Shown: positions 11,004 to 23,153 of the stretch, piece after piece
Layout of the letters: every line of letters starts with the position of its first letter
Numbering within the stretch: the stretch's first letter is position 1
Assembly: GCA_028023455.1 (NCBI GenBank)
Contig: JAQFVV010006506.1
Coordinates: 994,501 to 1,058,500, forward strand
DNA: 64,000 nt
Direction of reading: 5' to 3'
Origin: Epiperipatus broadwayi
Lineage: Eukaryota > Onychophora > Udeonychophora > Euonychophora > Peripatidae
The notes under the pieces: model-generated
What the model was told of the DNA's origin: nothing
Databases searched by the model: none
What the model saw: only the letters and a program-made list of their open reading frames with translations
Made by a program: the position numbers and the translations under genes

Positions 11004-13996
11004 CAGGGTGTGCATGTGTTTAATAATCAATAAAGGAATATGGATTATTCTTTCTTTTTCTGCAAATGAAAGTACTAAACGCTTATAATCAAATTTACTA
11101 ATCATATTATCAACTCTCCAATAAGTGATATGATAATTATGGCTTCAGAGAAATGTTTGTCATTAATTGGAAGGAGCTTCTTTGATTCTTCCTTGAGACT
11201 TTAAATTAATTGAATAGAGAAAATTCCTAATCTCCACCCCATTTCTTTTTGTTATTACAGATGTTGGAATTATGTTATTATTTATGCACTAAATACTCAC
11301 CAACATGCATCACCATGATTTTTCTTCTCAGCTATTTGTTGTTCCTATGTAAGTTGTCAGTTGAGTTTTCTTGAATTCAATATAAATGTGTGTGAATGAA
11401 CTTTTTTAAGTCCGATGGTACGTTGTAGAAAAGAAATGTTAGAAAGTGGAGAAACTCAATTAAATTTGGAAAGATCATCTTGAAGTGAATCAATAATAGT
11501 TTTAAATGATGATAATAAAAATCATAAGTAATTCCAAACCACGTACTGACTGAGATTAATGAAAAATTATACACCATAAAATTCTATTATAAAAAATATA
11601 TAAAAGTATGATTATTGGTAAATTTATTATTAAATAGCATGTTTAAAGCGTATCTGTCTGAAAGTGCTAGCTTTCACGTTACTATTAAAAATGTAAATGT
11701 AAATTGCTCTTAAAGAATTTTTATGAATCTTAATCTCTCTCATATGCTCTAACATTCCTTAACTTTGGTGCAGTCATTTATTTATAGTTATTTATTACTT
11801 GATTTTATATATATGCTTTTATTATTAATATTCCACTCTCAAGCAACTTGGCAAACTTAATTTCTAAAAAATTTTTCTGTCATTATTTAAACTAAACCGC
11901 CATGAATTCTGGTTATTAACGTTCCCTTTAAATATAATGCATTATTAATTAATACACTCACCAGATTGTTTTTATGAATCAACATTTTAGGTTTGTTTTT
12001 AGTATAAAATTTTGTTTCTTTAACTCTGGTTTCTACCCGGGGAATCCAGAACTTAGGCTAATTAATGCTCTGAAACTTTTTTATTTTATAAATGTTATTT
12101 ATCCAATTCTGAAAGAGTGACTTATTATTTGTTTTCTATATAACTGCTAGTCTTTTTTATATACTCTTAAAATATCAAATACAGTACTTAAATATTTCAG
12201 TTATTATAAAATCAACAAAGGTGGGATTGATTTATTTTAAATAGCAGAAAAGGAGAGGGTTAAATCTTAACATATATTTTATCAAATGAAATCTAAATCT
12301 CTCTATATATATTCTAGTGGCATAGCAAATTAATTATATAAATTATGGCATTCAAACAAGGGTCATTTATTTTAAAGCAATAAAACTTATTCAATGTCGT
12401 TAGTGACATTTATCATTACTGCATTACTGACATTCAGCCTATCTTCGTATATATAATATGTGCTTCTTAATCTGGGGTTTGTGACAACTTGAACCCATAG
12501 ATTTCTTGTCAAACCTTGTCCTGAGGACATTTGACCTTCCCAGAACCAATTATTTAATATAAAAAGGCCTCTGGCAATGATTCCTGTAAGTCTGGCACAC
12601 ATTATGCCTATCTACTTTCTTTATATAAAAGGCCTACACATTGGTGATGTCCATGGTATGCCTTATGCACTTTTCTTTAAGCACTGTCCAAAAAGGGGGT
12701 CTTAGACTTCATTTTCGTCTGGAAGTACTACCTTTTCCTCTTAGTTTTTTGTCATTATGTAATATTGCCCAAACTTCATATTATTGTTATTTCTTTTGCT
12801 TATTACCTAATTTTAGTGCTGTAATAGTATTAAAATTGCACTCTGCTCAAAATATATATAAATGCCAACTATTACTAGTTTTATTAATTAAATTTATTTC
12901 AATCTTATACAATCCCACCATCATAACTTATTTCTGTATTGAAGAGTATCTACATGCCTTGGGGAAAAATAAAGCATTCTTCTTGCAAATGTTAATGAAA
13001 ATAATTTTCAATAAATATTCTACAATATAACTAAATGTAATTGTCAAATGTATTTTATTTATTTTCATGATTGTAATAGCATAAAAATAGTTTATATTAT
13101 ATCTGTAATGAATCTCAGAATGCTCCCCAAAATAATGTTAGTCACCATGTTTCAGAACCATATATAAAAGTGTTAATAGCAATTTTATGTAAATTCTTTC
13201 TAACAATCGGTTCACATCTTAATATTGGACCCACCAAAGATGTGTGTTTATGTATAGTATATGTTATTTAATTAATAAAAGAGCATATGAGAAATAATAG
13301 CATGAACAACAATATATAATTATCATTTGGTAGACCGCTTGCTCATTCACACACATACTAATGTAGGCTGTTAATTCATAAATGTATGTAAATAATTTGT
13401 CATTATTTTAAACTAATTTTTATTATCCAACTTGTCTGAGTAGTTCAAATTCTTCTTTTCTCCACTTCCAAATGTACAGCCATGTGCATACATATTTTAG
13501 TTAAGTCATAGTTAATAGATATCTCATTGTCTTCTCTGCTCTGCTAGTGGACCGAATTTAAAATTAATTCTCATGTGCCATCATTGTTATGTTATCCATT
13601 AGGTGTTTGATCTGGGGCTTAGAGAGTGGGTTTGAATCCAGGCTGGTTCCTGACCTAAATCTCGGGCTTGATTGGGTTTGAAGTACATTTTGTGAGTTCC
13701 ATCTCATGTTAGATCGATAAACATGTTTTGACTGGTACAATATCTTATCTTACAAACTATTAAGGTTGTTGCATTTTCAATAGATAAATGTGTAATGCAA
13801 TATGGCACCTTTTGATCTGGGTTTTATACCTCTTAAGTTGTTTATTGGTGCTTCCTTAATTAAAATTTTACAGAATACAGTTATCTTTTGTCTTTAATTA
13901 TTTTTATTTTGAAAAACTGATTTTATAACATATTATTATTTATTACTATTTCTGTTTTTTTATGTATATAATAAGTAGTATTTTAATATTAAATAC
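10420..13996. other. AT-rich non-coding DNA
   Basis: Includes a TA microsatellite at about 10945-10999. The minus-strand ORF at 12387-12602 and the plus-strand ORF at 12641-13030 have slightly more balanced composition, but no domain or family that I recognise and no paired splice sites. I do not call them genes. A B-box-like GGTTTGAATCCAGGC near 13629 is isolated. Confidence 0.45.
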
Positions 13997-14440
13997 ATTT
14001 ACCAAGTCTATTTTTAAATAATAATTGAACTGCCCTCTAGTTGCCACGTTCAATAAATTTTTGCATTAGGAAAATGGACCATTTTTTTTAGATTTTGATT
14101 TTTTATCTATTTAGAATTATGCCAAAGAGCAAACTTAAATAAGTCTATATATTTTAGTGTAAATTGATTTTTAAAAATTATAGTAATTTCTAAATCTCTA
14201 TGTTTAGAAAGAAGTGAAATATCTCTACTCTGTAAACTTAATATCAATTATTAAAAATCAATTTACACTAAAATATATAACCTGATTTAAGTTTGCTCTC
14301 TAGCTGTTATTGTTCTGGATAGCTCTAAATAAAAACATTTAAAATATGGTAAGAGGTGGTCCATTCTTTTATTGTAAAAAGTTATTGACCATGGCAGCTA
14401 GAGAGCAGTTCACTTCTTATTTAAAATAGACTTGGTAAAT
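13997..14440. repeat. Inverted-repeat element of about 444 bp
   Basis: The ends ATTTACCAAGTCTA and TAGACTTGGTAAAT are exact reverse complements. The arms pair imperfectly through CTGCC(C)TCTAG/CTAG(A)GAGCAG, GGACCA/TGGTCC and TTTAGTGTAAATTGATTTTT, to a centre near 14218. There is no ORF. It is interpreted as a non-autonomous foldback or MITE distinct from F1. Confidence 0.75.
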
Positions 14441-15772
14441 TTCACATGACATTATATTTATTCAAAATTAAAATATTATTTATCATTATATATATAATAT
14501 CTGTTTACTTATTACAGAGTTTTAGAAATGAGTGCAATAACTCTACTCAATTGTCTGAATGAAATCATACCACAGCAAACAATAAATTTAAATAAGACAT
14601 TTATGATGCAATTTTTCATGTTAAAATCTTGCCTAAACTTTGCATTAATTGAAAATATGGGTGCTATACATGCATTATTCTAATTCTGCATGCCCATCTT
14701 TTCTAAATTTATAAATACAAAATCAATGAAAGTAAAATGTTTATAAATAAACTTGATCTAAATAAAATTGTATAAATATTTATTTTAATATTCTCTACAT
14801 ATTAACATACAAATGTATCTTCTCTGATGATTTTTTTTTTGCAAAGGCATGCTCTTAACTTGTGATGAACATTCTAATTGCAGCCTGAATTTTTGCCCCC
14901 AAATACATTAGATATGGGCACTATTTAGATAACACAAAAATACTAAGTGTAATATTTAAATATACGTAGTTTGGAAAATTGCAGATACATCTGAATGTAA
15001 ACAGATTGGTGCCTAGTGAAAACTAATGCATAGTGCTGAAAAATACATCAGCAAGCTAAAAGCAACAATCAAGAGAAAGGTGTTATTAGTTGATACTTTT
15101 TATAAGAAGCAATAATCTATGTTTTATTGGAATTATAATCATATTGTAAAATGAATTCAATCTGTAGCTAAAGAACTTCATAAACTATATAGTATAGTAT
15201 GGTTTAATTTGCAGAGGCAAACGTTATTCTTTGGAACGTATTCAAAATATTATGATTGGATAGGATTGAGACAATAGTACATGAAAATTCAAGTTCTATA
15301 TTATAATCCTGTACATGAAAATTCAAGTTAAGTTGAACAAACTATATTTATAATACATTGCTGCTATCTAATGTAAGTTTGTTATTAGTTCTTATTAAAT
15401 CCTTATCCAGTACTCTCCTATCCATTTCAGCAAACAAGCTTTTGGCTTGTGACTTTTATCATCTGATTTTACTACATCTGGATCTTTGGGACATACTGTC
15501 TTACTATCTAGCAACTACCTTTTACTCTTTTTATTATTATTATTTGTCTACTAACTTGAGATTCAAATGGTTTATAATTTTTTTTTAATTATTTAAGTCT
15601 ATTTATATAGATCTGATACCAGTTTTAGAACTATTATAAATCATTCTAAGCCAAAGTTTTGTGAGCCAAAGAAATTGAAGTCACCAAATATATAATTCAT
15701 AACTGGAATCAGATTTATATGTTAGCAAGCAAGTACACTTAGATTCAAAATATTAAGTTGTTTTTAAGTTAA
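14441..15772. other. AT-rich non-coding DNA
   Basis: Nothing supportable. The phrase ACATGAAAATTCAAGTT occurs twice close together (about 15281 and 15313), a local duplication of about 32 bases. Confidence 0.5.
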
Positions 15773-16092
15773 ACCACTAAACATAACATGATCACCATTT
15801 CTTATGCTTGCTTGTAGTTTTGTAGTTAAGTAGAAATAAAAGGTGACTGCTAAGATCTAGGTATTATGCTCTCAGATCCAAGGCTCCTCACTGATGAAAG
15901 CCACAAGCTAGAAACTAGTTTGAGGATATTGGATGAGTAGACACTAGATAGAAATTTTATGCACAAGATTTCTGGTATTCATTGATTACTCTGGCCTGCA
16001 CTGAGTGGCACTACTGTATGGAGAGTTTTGCTTGCTTTAATAACAGTTAAGAGCAACCATAAGAAATGATGATCATGTGATGTTTAGTGGTA
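15773..16092. mobile_element. Hairpin MITE-like element, family H (copy a)
   Basis: The ends CCACTAAACAT(A/C)ACATGATCA and TGATCATGTGATGTTTAGTGG are inverted repeats. The inner part shares long words with the copies near 52.6, 53.4-54.7 and 58.9-59.1 kb: CAGATCCAAGGCTCC, GGATGAGTAG(A/G)CACTAGAT and GGCACTACTGTATGGAGAGT. It has no coding capacity. Unlike the other three copies, no long target duplication is visible at its ends. Confidence 0.75.
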
Positions 16093-16104
16093 TATCTCTA
16101 ACCT

Positions 16105-16453
16105 ATGCCTGCAGGCACCATGGCGCCCGCAGATAATTTTGCGTGTGCCCACTGCTATCTGAACACAATAAAGTTATTTATCTGATACAAATAAATTTAA
16201 TTTTTAAAATTTCTTATAAATTATTGTATTATATTGTAATCAAATTGTAGGGCATACTATACTTCTACAGCGTAAAAATATAAACATAAATTATATGTTA
16301 AAATTTTATTTTTGAAATAAATATTTTTTTGTACATTATGTGTATTATTAACAATATCAAACTATAAATTTAAATTGAAAAAATAAATGGTGCCCACTAC
16401 CTGGCTAGTATTATAGAAGGTGCTCTTAAGTGCAAAAAGGTTGGGAACCCCTG
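16105..16453. mobile_element. hAT-like non-autonomous remnant
   Basis: The right end, read on the minus strand, is CAGGGGTTCCCAACCTTTTT, the typical terminal sequence of animal hAT-type MITEs. The left part (GGCACCATGGCGCCCGCAG) resembles the subterminal part of such elements, but a matching left terminal repeat is not evident, so the copy is truncated or diverged. No transposase ORF. Confidence 0.6.
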
Positions 16454-17517
16454 CAATAAAAAGTCGGAAATGGCTGCTAGATGAAAGATGTATTAGTCTA
16501 AAAAATCACATTCTTAAAATAAAAACCAGAAACTAAGCAGGATATATGGATCTAATAAACACTACCACCTAATATTTGTTGATTACTCAAACTTACAATA
16601 AATGTTAACATCATAAGCGGGTATTATTTGATATTTTTTGGGTTTATATTCAGTTTGTAAATAAATAATGCACTGATTTCTATTTAAATGTAATAATAGC
16701 ATGCATCCACAGCATACTAATAATTAATTGAGTCGATTATAGTGCATAAATAGTGAGAAATATGATCACATGTGTGCATACATGAGGAAAAAAAAGTGAA
16801 ATTCACTGTGTATAATATTTTACAAACATCAGAGCTATTGTCCACAAATCAATTTATTTTAAACATTTAAAGTATGTATATAAATTTGGCATAATGATTT
16901 TCTATATTAGCAGCTTTTTCGTGTTTTCTTCTATGTAAGTATGTATGTATACATACATATAACAAAATGCAACCATATATTTTACTATCAATGATATTTT
17001 AAATATCTGTATATTATTAACATATAAACAAAAAAAAATGGAAATTTATGAGGTGAACAAAATTTTTATAAATGTTACTATTTTCATTTTTTCAATTAAA
17101 AAAAATTGCTGATCACATATCCAAATTTAGATTAGAATTTATTTATACTTTACAAAAAAAAAAAAACTTCTCCAATTGGATATGGTCTATAATCATAAAA
17201 ACTCTAACCATTTGTAAATGTGGTCATTAAAATCCCATAGCATATTGTCTGTTGCATGTAAAATTTTCATTAAATATTGATAATAGTCATTATTTTGTAT
17301 ATGTCTTCAATTAATTGTTTATTTTTCTAATAATTGCACTACTTACGGGACTTTAAAATTCCTAAAGGCATTCTAATTTTTTTTTTTTTTTGCAAAGAAC
17401 ATTGGGATTAAAGGAATAATTAAATTTATATTATAATTACAAATTTTTAGAAACGGAAAAAATATTTTCAGAAACAATTATTATTTATGTGCATTATAAC
17501 CTTTTGCCACATCCATA
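16454..17517. other. AT-rich non-coding DNA
   Basis: Contains A/T homopolymers and a small palindromic GTATGTATACATAC cluster near 16945. No gene is supportable. Confidence 0.5.
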
Positions 17518-17789
17518 TAATATTAATACCATCTATATTCTTTATTACTTTTTACAATCCACTATTGACAGTTTCAATTGCCCCACCAATCTTCTTCATA
17601 ACTAGAATAAACACAATACAAATACGTGAATACAATTATATATGCATGAACATATAATTTTACATATATTTTATCTTATAATCATTATTTATATATCCAC
17701 TTATATCTTAATATATGTCTATATACATTTATTACCTTTATATAATATACATTTTACTTTTTTTATATTCTATATTTACCAATTAATAC

Positions 17790-17793
<4 letters not shown>

Positions 17794-17837
<44 letters not shown>
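17794..17837. repeat. G44 homopolymer, followed by TA and TTTA repeats
   Basis: Forty-four consecutive G residues are followed directly by a TA microsatellite and a short TTTA repeat, to about 17888. A run of this length can form G-quadruplexes and is prone to sequencing error, so the exact length is uncertain. Confidence 0.85.
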
Positions 17838-17870
<33 letters not shown>

Positions 17871-18366
17871 TTATTTATTTATTTATTTCATTTTTACTTG
17901 ATTCTTATTAATCTTTTAAATATTTAACTCTAACATTATATATTCATACTTTTATATTTTACATAATGAATAATAATGTAAAATATAAAAGTATGAATAT
18001 ATAATATTAGAGTTAAATATTTAAAAGATTAATAAGTGTAAAATAAAAAATAAATGAACTAAAAATAATATGTTTATAATTGTAGGAAGTATTAATTAGT
18101 AAATATAGAATATAAAAAAGAATGAAATGTATATTATATAAAGGCAATAATTATATAGAGAGGTATATTAAGATATATGTGGGTATATAAATACTGATTA
18201 TAAGCTAGAATATATGTAAAATTATATGTTCATGAATGTATATTTGTATTGTGTTTGTTCTAGTTCTTAAGATTAGATTAGATTGCTGGGGCAATCGAAA
18301 CTATCAATAGTGGATTGTAAACTATTGGGAATTTTAAACTTATCTCTCGATATACTACAATATATA

Positions 18367-18573
18367 AAATTAAAAGCATGTGAAGTGCTTGAATGAGAAG
18401 CTGTAGAGAATGCAAAAAATATTAAACGCTAAGTGCTTTCGAGCCTCATAGTCATAGTGATAATGCAAAATGCAGAACAGGATATGAGGCAAACGGCCTC
18501 GAAAGCACTTAGCATTTAATATTTTTTGCACTCTCTATAGCTTCTTTAACAAGCACTTCATGTGCTTTTAATT
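18367..18573. repeat. Hairpin element nested in palindrome P2
   Basis: Terminal inverted repeats of about 85 bp begin AAATTAAAAGCA and continue through TGCAAAAAATATTAAA and GCTAAGTGCTTTCGAG, with a loop of about 40 bases. The element interrupts the right arm of the surrounding palindrome, and the arm sequence TAGTGGATTGTAAA appears on both sides (about 18308 and 18577). It is thus a later insertion, or an insertion with local duplication. Confidence 0.7.
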
Positions 18574-18630
18574 TGTATAGTGGATTGTAAAAGGTAATAA
18601 AGAATATAAATGGTATTAATATCATTTATG

Positions 18631-18998
18631 TGCTTACTATATTTGGTTATTCATTATTGTTAGCTATGGTGCTGCAGGATGGGCACCGAGACCTATTCCA
18701 ATTTAATTTTTCTTAATCACTCTTGCAATCTCCCAGATATAATTGATAAGTTTTAATTCATTAATCTTTAGTCAATAAGTAATCCTAATTTTCATATTAA
18801 TATCTGGCAGTTCTGAAGCATTAGTTTGGAAAACGTCAGTAGCAAAATCCACAAACTTAAGAGATCTTCAGTTACTTTATTTCTTCTATTTGTTTCTTAA
18901 TTCAATCCACAATGTATTACTAATAAGGCTGCTGTAAAATGTTTTAAAAGAATAGAATCATTCTGCCATTACTTATGTCAATCTTTTTAATTCTTTGG

Positions 18999-19001
<3 letters not shown>
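18631..19001. other. Non-coding DNA
   Basis: No ORF, repeat end or RNA signal recognised between the palindrome and the TA microsatellite. Confidence 0.5.
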
Positions 19002-19035
<34 letters not shown>

Positions 19036-19040
19036 ATACG

Positions 19041-19074
<34 letters not shown>
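19002..19074. repeat. TA microsatellite, target site of the outer Gypsy element
   Basis: A TA run with a short interruption (TCTATACG) abuts the TGTAACGTTC end of the outer LTR at 19075. The opposite end of that element (46261) is also followed by a TA run, so the element integrated into a TA microsatellite. Confidence 0.85.
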
Positions 19075-19077
<3 letters not shown>

Positions 19078-20925
19078 AACGTTCAGAATTGTATGATTAG
19101 CCAACAAGATTCAGAGACCTAGCAAAAGTACTTCAAACCCAGTATGTTCGGGATATGGTAGTTGCGGAACAGTACTAAGCTTTAACCTATTTGCCAGTGC
19201 TCCAAAATCTCCACTATCCAACCAACGCTCCTAATGCTACTAACGGTTATCGTTTTTCTTCGGTCCCGGTGGTCAGGGTAGAAACAAGCATTCTCAATTC
19301 AAACCTAGCCTATTATGCACTAGACTTTATTAATTTAATCTCAGATATTCACTAAATACTATGATATAGCTTAAACTATTATTATTAATATTTCATAGGT
19401 TTTGGATACATACATATGATTTAATCAAGTGTGGATATAGATGAGTGGATATGATGGACCAGGGAATGACATGACAACGGTATAGATATATACAATTTAT
19501 TAATACAATTAGAAAATATAATTAATAACAATCATGTTTGGATCTAATCATGATCCATGTATGGGATTACATTTTTTTTAAACCAAAAAAAATAAAAATT
19601 ACAATGTTGATGATCAATAGTGATAATAGTACATAATTTCAATATCACCAGAATAAATATATGATTTTACAAAGAGGTCACTTGTCAATAATGACAATTA
19701 AGGTTGTGAAATATATAAAATAATAATTACAATAATGAACCTCAATATTAGATGTGTGTGTGTACATTACAATGAAATCATACTGGATTCCATGACAATA
19801 ACAATTGTGATTCGATACAAAAAAAAAAAAATTAACTAAAAAATGATAGTTACACGCACAGTAAATAATCAGTATTATACTGTGTGCCAGCATAAAACGA
19901 AATTTTATATTGAGAGTCATAATATTTTATCAAGAAATATGCCACTATAAAATTAATATGCCAATTTTGGAGAGCAAACACAATACCTGGTTATATTAAG
20001 TTAGAGGCCAAATGAATATATATATAAAACATTTATGTGTGTGTTTACATACATAGGGGAAGTAGAGTATATATGTATTTGTCATTACAATATTTTATTG
20101 TTAGTCTTCTCAGCAGGAGTTATGGACAAAAGCATAATGTTATTACCCTTTATTATTAATAATTATATGAAAAATATGGCTTATCTATTTCCCACAGAAT
20201 TAACAACAGGTATGATTAAGAAATCCAATTACAGCGTTCAGTAGTGTCGGGGTTTGAATCCTGTGCTGGCTATATTATTAGCATTGGCAAACGTGGGCCA
20301 ATCTTCTTTGTCGAGCAGTAATGTATATTCCTATAGTAACATATCCGCATTCAGCTTGGCTTGTGTAGGAAATAATAAAGCGTGGGTTTTGAATCACTAT
20401 CTTTATAGAGTATACCCATTCATCGGCCTAAAGGAAGGCATGTCTATCTCATATCGCCAAGATCAGTAAAATATCCGCGTGGCAGACCGCATTGCAATAC
20501 TCGACATATTTTTATTATTAAAAGCCATATAGGCATGAATCAATGTATTAAGCTACTGATATATTTGCCCATTAAAAGCATTATTTTATATCTGCATAGA
20601 TGTTTTTCCTAAACCTGTCTTTAATAAGTAATAATGGAGAAATCCGTCAACTATATCTTATAGGCTATAAAATGCCCAAGTATTTCAAATATGAATCTAA
20701 ACTATAAAATGCTAAGTAGGCAAAAAAAATACTACTGCTGAGATATTTCTTTCCCCAAATGCATGCCTCACTAAATATACATATAGAGTGAGATGAACTC
20801 ATATCTTTGCAATAAGTAATATTGCCTATTTTAAATTTTAAAAGAAGAACTAGCATTATTATCATTATTATTTTTACATTTAGATAATCACATACACACT
20901 TATATATATATATATATATATATAT

Positions 20926-22868
20926 TGTAACCCGACCCCTTTTGCTACTGCGGACAGCAGTTCTCCTTCTGGCTTTCTATTGACGATTCCCTTTTTATGA
21001 ACCCGCTGTGTTATGTCGTCCGGGGTTACATAATGTTTTGTGAAAATAGTTTCAAACACATATACACGCACGTTTTATTTGTTTCATACCTAGATTCAGA
21101 TTGAATCCGAGTAATAGGTGCCAGGAGAACCTTTTTCAAGCTCGCCACGCACGTGCACACGCTCACTCAACTATATCACAGAACATGCCCAAGCATCGCT
21201 CCAGCAGACAGCAAGAAATGAACACAGCCACTATTTCCGAACTATATCGCTCATTACTCTTAACACACTATTGACATGCCTTTATCATGGTTAGGCCCGC
21301 CCTATATCCCCCAGAATAAATCTCCCAAAACTTAACCTTAACCTAAGAATGGTACGACAATTATAAATGCTATAAATATACTTAACGCTTAACTAACATA
21401 TTAAATGCACCCATTCAAATTATATAAAATAGATCACTCCCGCACTCATTCAACATTGGTTAAATAAATTTGAAATTCCAAGCGATCAATAAAAGAAACA
21501 TTAATTAAGTGAATGATTTATTTGTAAACTGGGTAAATAAAATTATTATGCAGATATATAATTTAGTAAGTCTAGATAACACAATTACGGAAGCAAATAT
21601 TAACTTACATAGATCTTTGCTGAGTATTAATTGTACATATTATACTGGTTGAGTTCTTTAGTGGTTCGGTTGGTCATCAGCAATTTAATCATTTTATCTT
21701 AATGTTTGTAAATCGTTCTCCACTTTAAAGTATTTATCTGGTGCATGAATGTGTAAGCAAATGTTAAAAATAACTACCTGTGGGACGAGAAGACTGTAAT
21801 GGGATCCTGAGCGATATTTTATTAATTCCACATGTCGGTTCTGGGTGAGGCTTCCAGGGTGTGTGTGTTCCTTGGGTTCATTTTCTCCGAGGTTGAGAGC
21901 ATTCTAGGACGATCAGCAGTGCCAGGTGCAAAGGTTTGGCGGCCAAGCCGCGAATTTTGGATTCAGCAACGCATTTCGGCTACGATATTACACAAGTGTA
22001 GGTTAGGAAGTCCAAGTACTTAATCGGAAGCTCCGCAAAAAAATTAATAATACTTTCCGCTACAATTCAACTTGATTTCGCCTTCAACAACTTTCAATCT
22101 AGTGTCCTTTTTCGGTTCCGTCTTGCCTTTTTCTTCTCTTCTCTTTCCCGCCGTGACACCTTGAATTTTTCCTCCAATCTCTATCATGCACTCATAAGTC
22201 ATTAGTTCTTATTTGCTAATCAAGGATCCTCTTTATTTAATAGTTTCTGTGACATTTGCACCACGTGGGAATTTAATTTAGTTTTTCCATTTTTCTTACA
22301 TATTGTTTTAGCCGGAGTCAGAAGTCTAAGTAGTACAATAGCAGTGTACACTTTTTATCACCTCTGCTTCTAAATTTGGATTGTTATCTAGACTTTACCA
22401 ACATACATCCTGCTTATTGTTTCAACTTCTCTAAATTTGACTCTACTAATTGCCCCCCATTCAAAATATCTTAGATCGCTTGGAATTTTTTTTACCTATT
22501 ACAGATTAATTAATTCACTTATTTTTTTTTCCTTCCCTTTTGTTCAAAATGATTTAATAAATTTTTTAATTTGTTCTCGAACATTCCCTGTTTCTTTTAA
22601 AACGAAATGACAAAAAAAAGCAAACTTGACAAATAATGATTATAATAAATTAATTCCTCAAAAAATAAAAACTCTTTTAATTTTATTTCAATAAATCTGA
22701 CAGGTACTCATGTATAGCTGCGATCTGCTTTAGACACGGCTGTTTCTCGTTTATTCTTAAAACAAGATCGCTTTTTTTTAAAAAAGTTTTGTACCTGTCA
22801 TTTATTTCGTCGTTAATATATATTTAACTTTCCTAGGTTCAAACCCTATGTAACGCTATTCCGTTACA
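20926..22868 (-). repeat. G1 3' LTR (intact, 1943 bp)
   Basis: Runs from TGTAACCCGACC to CCGTTACA. It is near identical to 27488-29130 plus 33934-34235 of the other LTR. At about 22557-22574 it preserves the empty form (AATAAATTTT then TTAATTTG) of the site that the 4.8 kb palindrome occupies in the sister LTR. Short ORFs at 20880-21071 and 21832-22023 recur in the other LTR and lack domains. Confidence 0.92.
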
Positions 22869-22890
22869 TATCTCCCCGCCTGGTGTAGAG
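22869..22890 (-). other. G1 polypurine tract next to the 3' LTR
   Basis: On the minus strand GGCGGGGAGATA lies immediately before the LTR start TGTAACGG. This is the expected primer for plus-strand DNA synthesis in an LTR retrotransposon. Confidence 0.7.
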
Positions 22891-22934
22891 TAAAATCCGA
22901 GGATTGCGGATTTTAGCTCTGAGAAGGTGCCAAG

Positions 22935-23117
22935 TTATTCGGCCCTCTTCAGTGCCCTCGCATTAAATGTTCCCTTTCCTTGGCCCAGTACAAAGGCATT
23001 ATTCCCATATGCCCGGACGATCTCATATGGGCCCTCATAGATGTCGAGGAATTTCTTGAATATGTGCTGTTCCGGTCGACTGACCGGATTTGCTCTTACC
23101 ATGACTCTATCTCCCAC
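22935..23117 (-). pseudogene. G1 integrase C-terminal domain
   Basis: This is 60 codons in the same frame as the integrase ORF at 23154-24086. It is cut off from that ORF by an in-frame TGA at 23154-23156. The protein has VGDRVMVR, then YEGPYEIV (the GPY/F-type module of Gypsy integrases), then AFVLGQGKGTFNARALKRAE and the stop. The module assists integrase multimerisation and target choice. It would be read as the tail of integrase without the TGA. The purine tract and LTR follow within 70 bases. Confidence 0.8.
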
Positions 23118-23153
23118 AGCGAACGTGTTTCGGGTTGGCCTAGTGGTCTGCCT

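Larger units (their letters stand above)
17518..18630. repeat. Large imperfect palindrome, family P2, carrying a 44-base G run
   Basis: Left-arm words reappear as reverse complements on the right: TTACAATCCACTATTGACAG with CTATCAATAGTGGATTGTAA, CTAGAATAAACACAATACAA with TTGTATTGTGTTTGTTCTAG, and a fold at about 17966 where CATACTTTTATATTTTACAT meets its complement. Each arm is about 450 bp once the hairpin inserted at 18367-18573 is removed. The left arm has a G44 plus TA plus TTTA expansion where the right arm has ordinary sequence, so the expansion came after the palindrome formed. No ORF. Confidence 0.8.

Noticed and set aside
10770-11105. 111-codon minus-strand ORF
   Set aside because: The frame runs through the TA microsatellite, giving a Tyr-Ile repeat; a low-complexity accident.
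12387-13030. Two opposite-strand ORFs (71 and 129 codons) with more balanced composition
   Set aside because: No recognisable domain, no linked splice sites and neighbouring frames are closed; an old repeat is as likely as a gene.
20244-20275. tRNA T-arm-like GGGTTTGAATCC in the G2 LTR
   Set aside because: No matching A-box or anticodon arm could be found at tRNA spacing; isolated B-box resemblance.
19678-20469. ORFs of 66-80 codons repeated at 43069-43860
   Set aside because: They are conserved only because the two LTRs of G2 are recent duplicates; no domain, start context or codon signal supports a protein.
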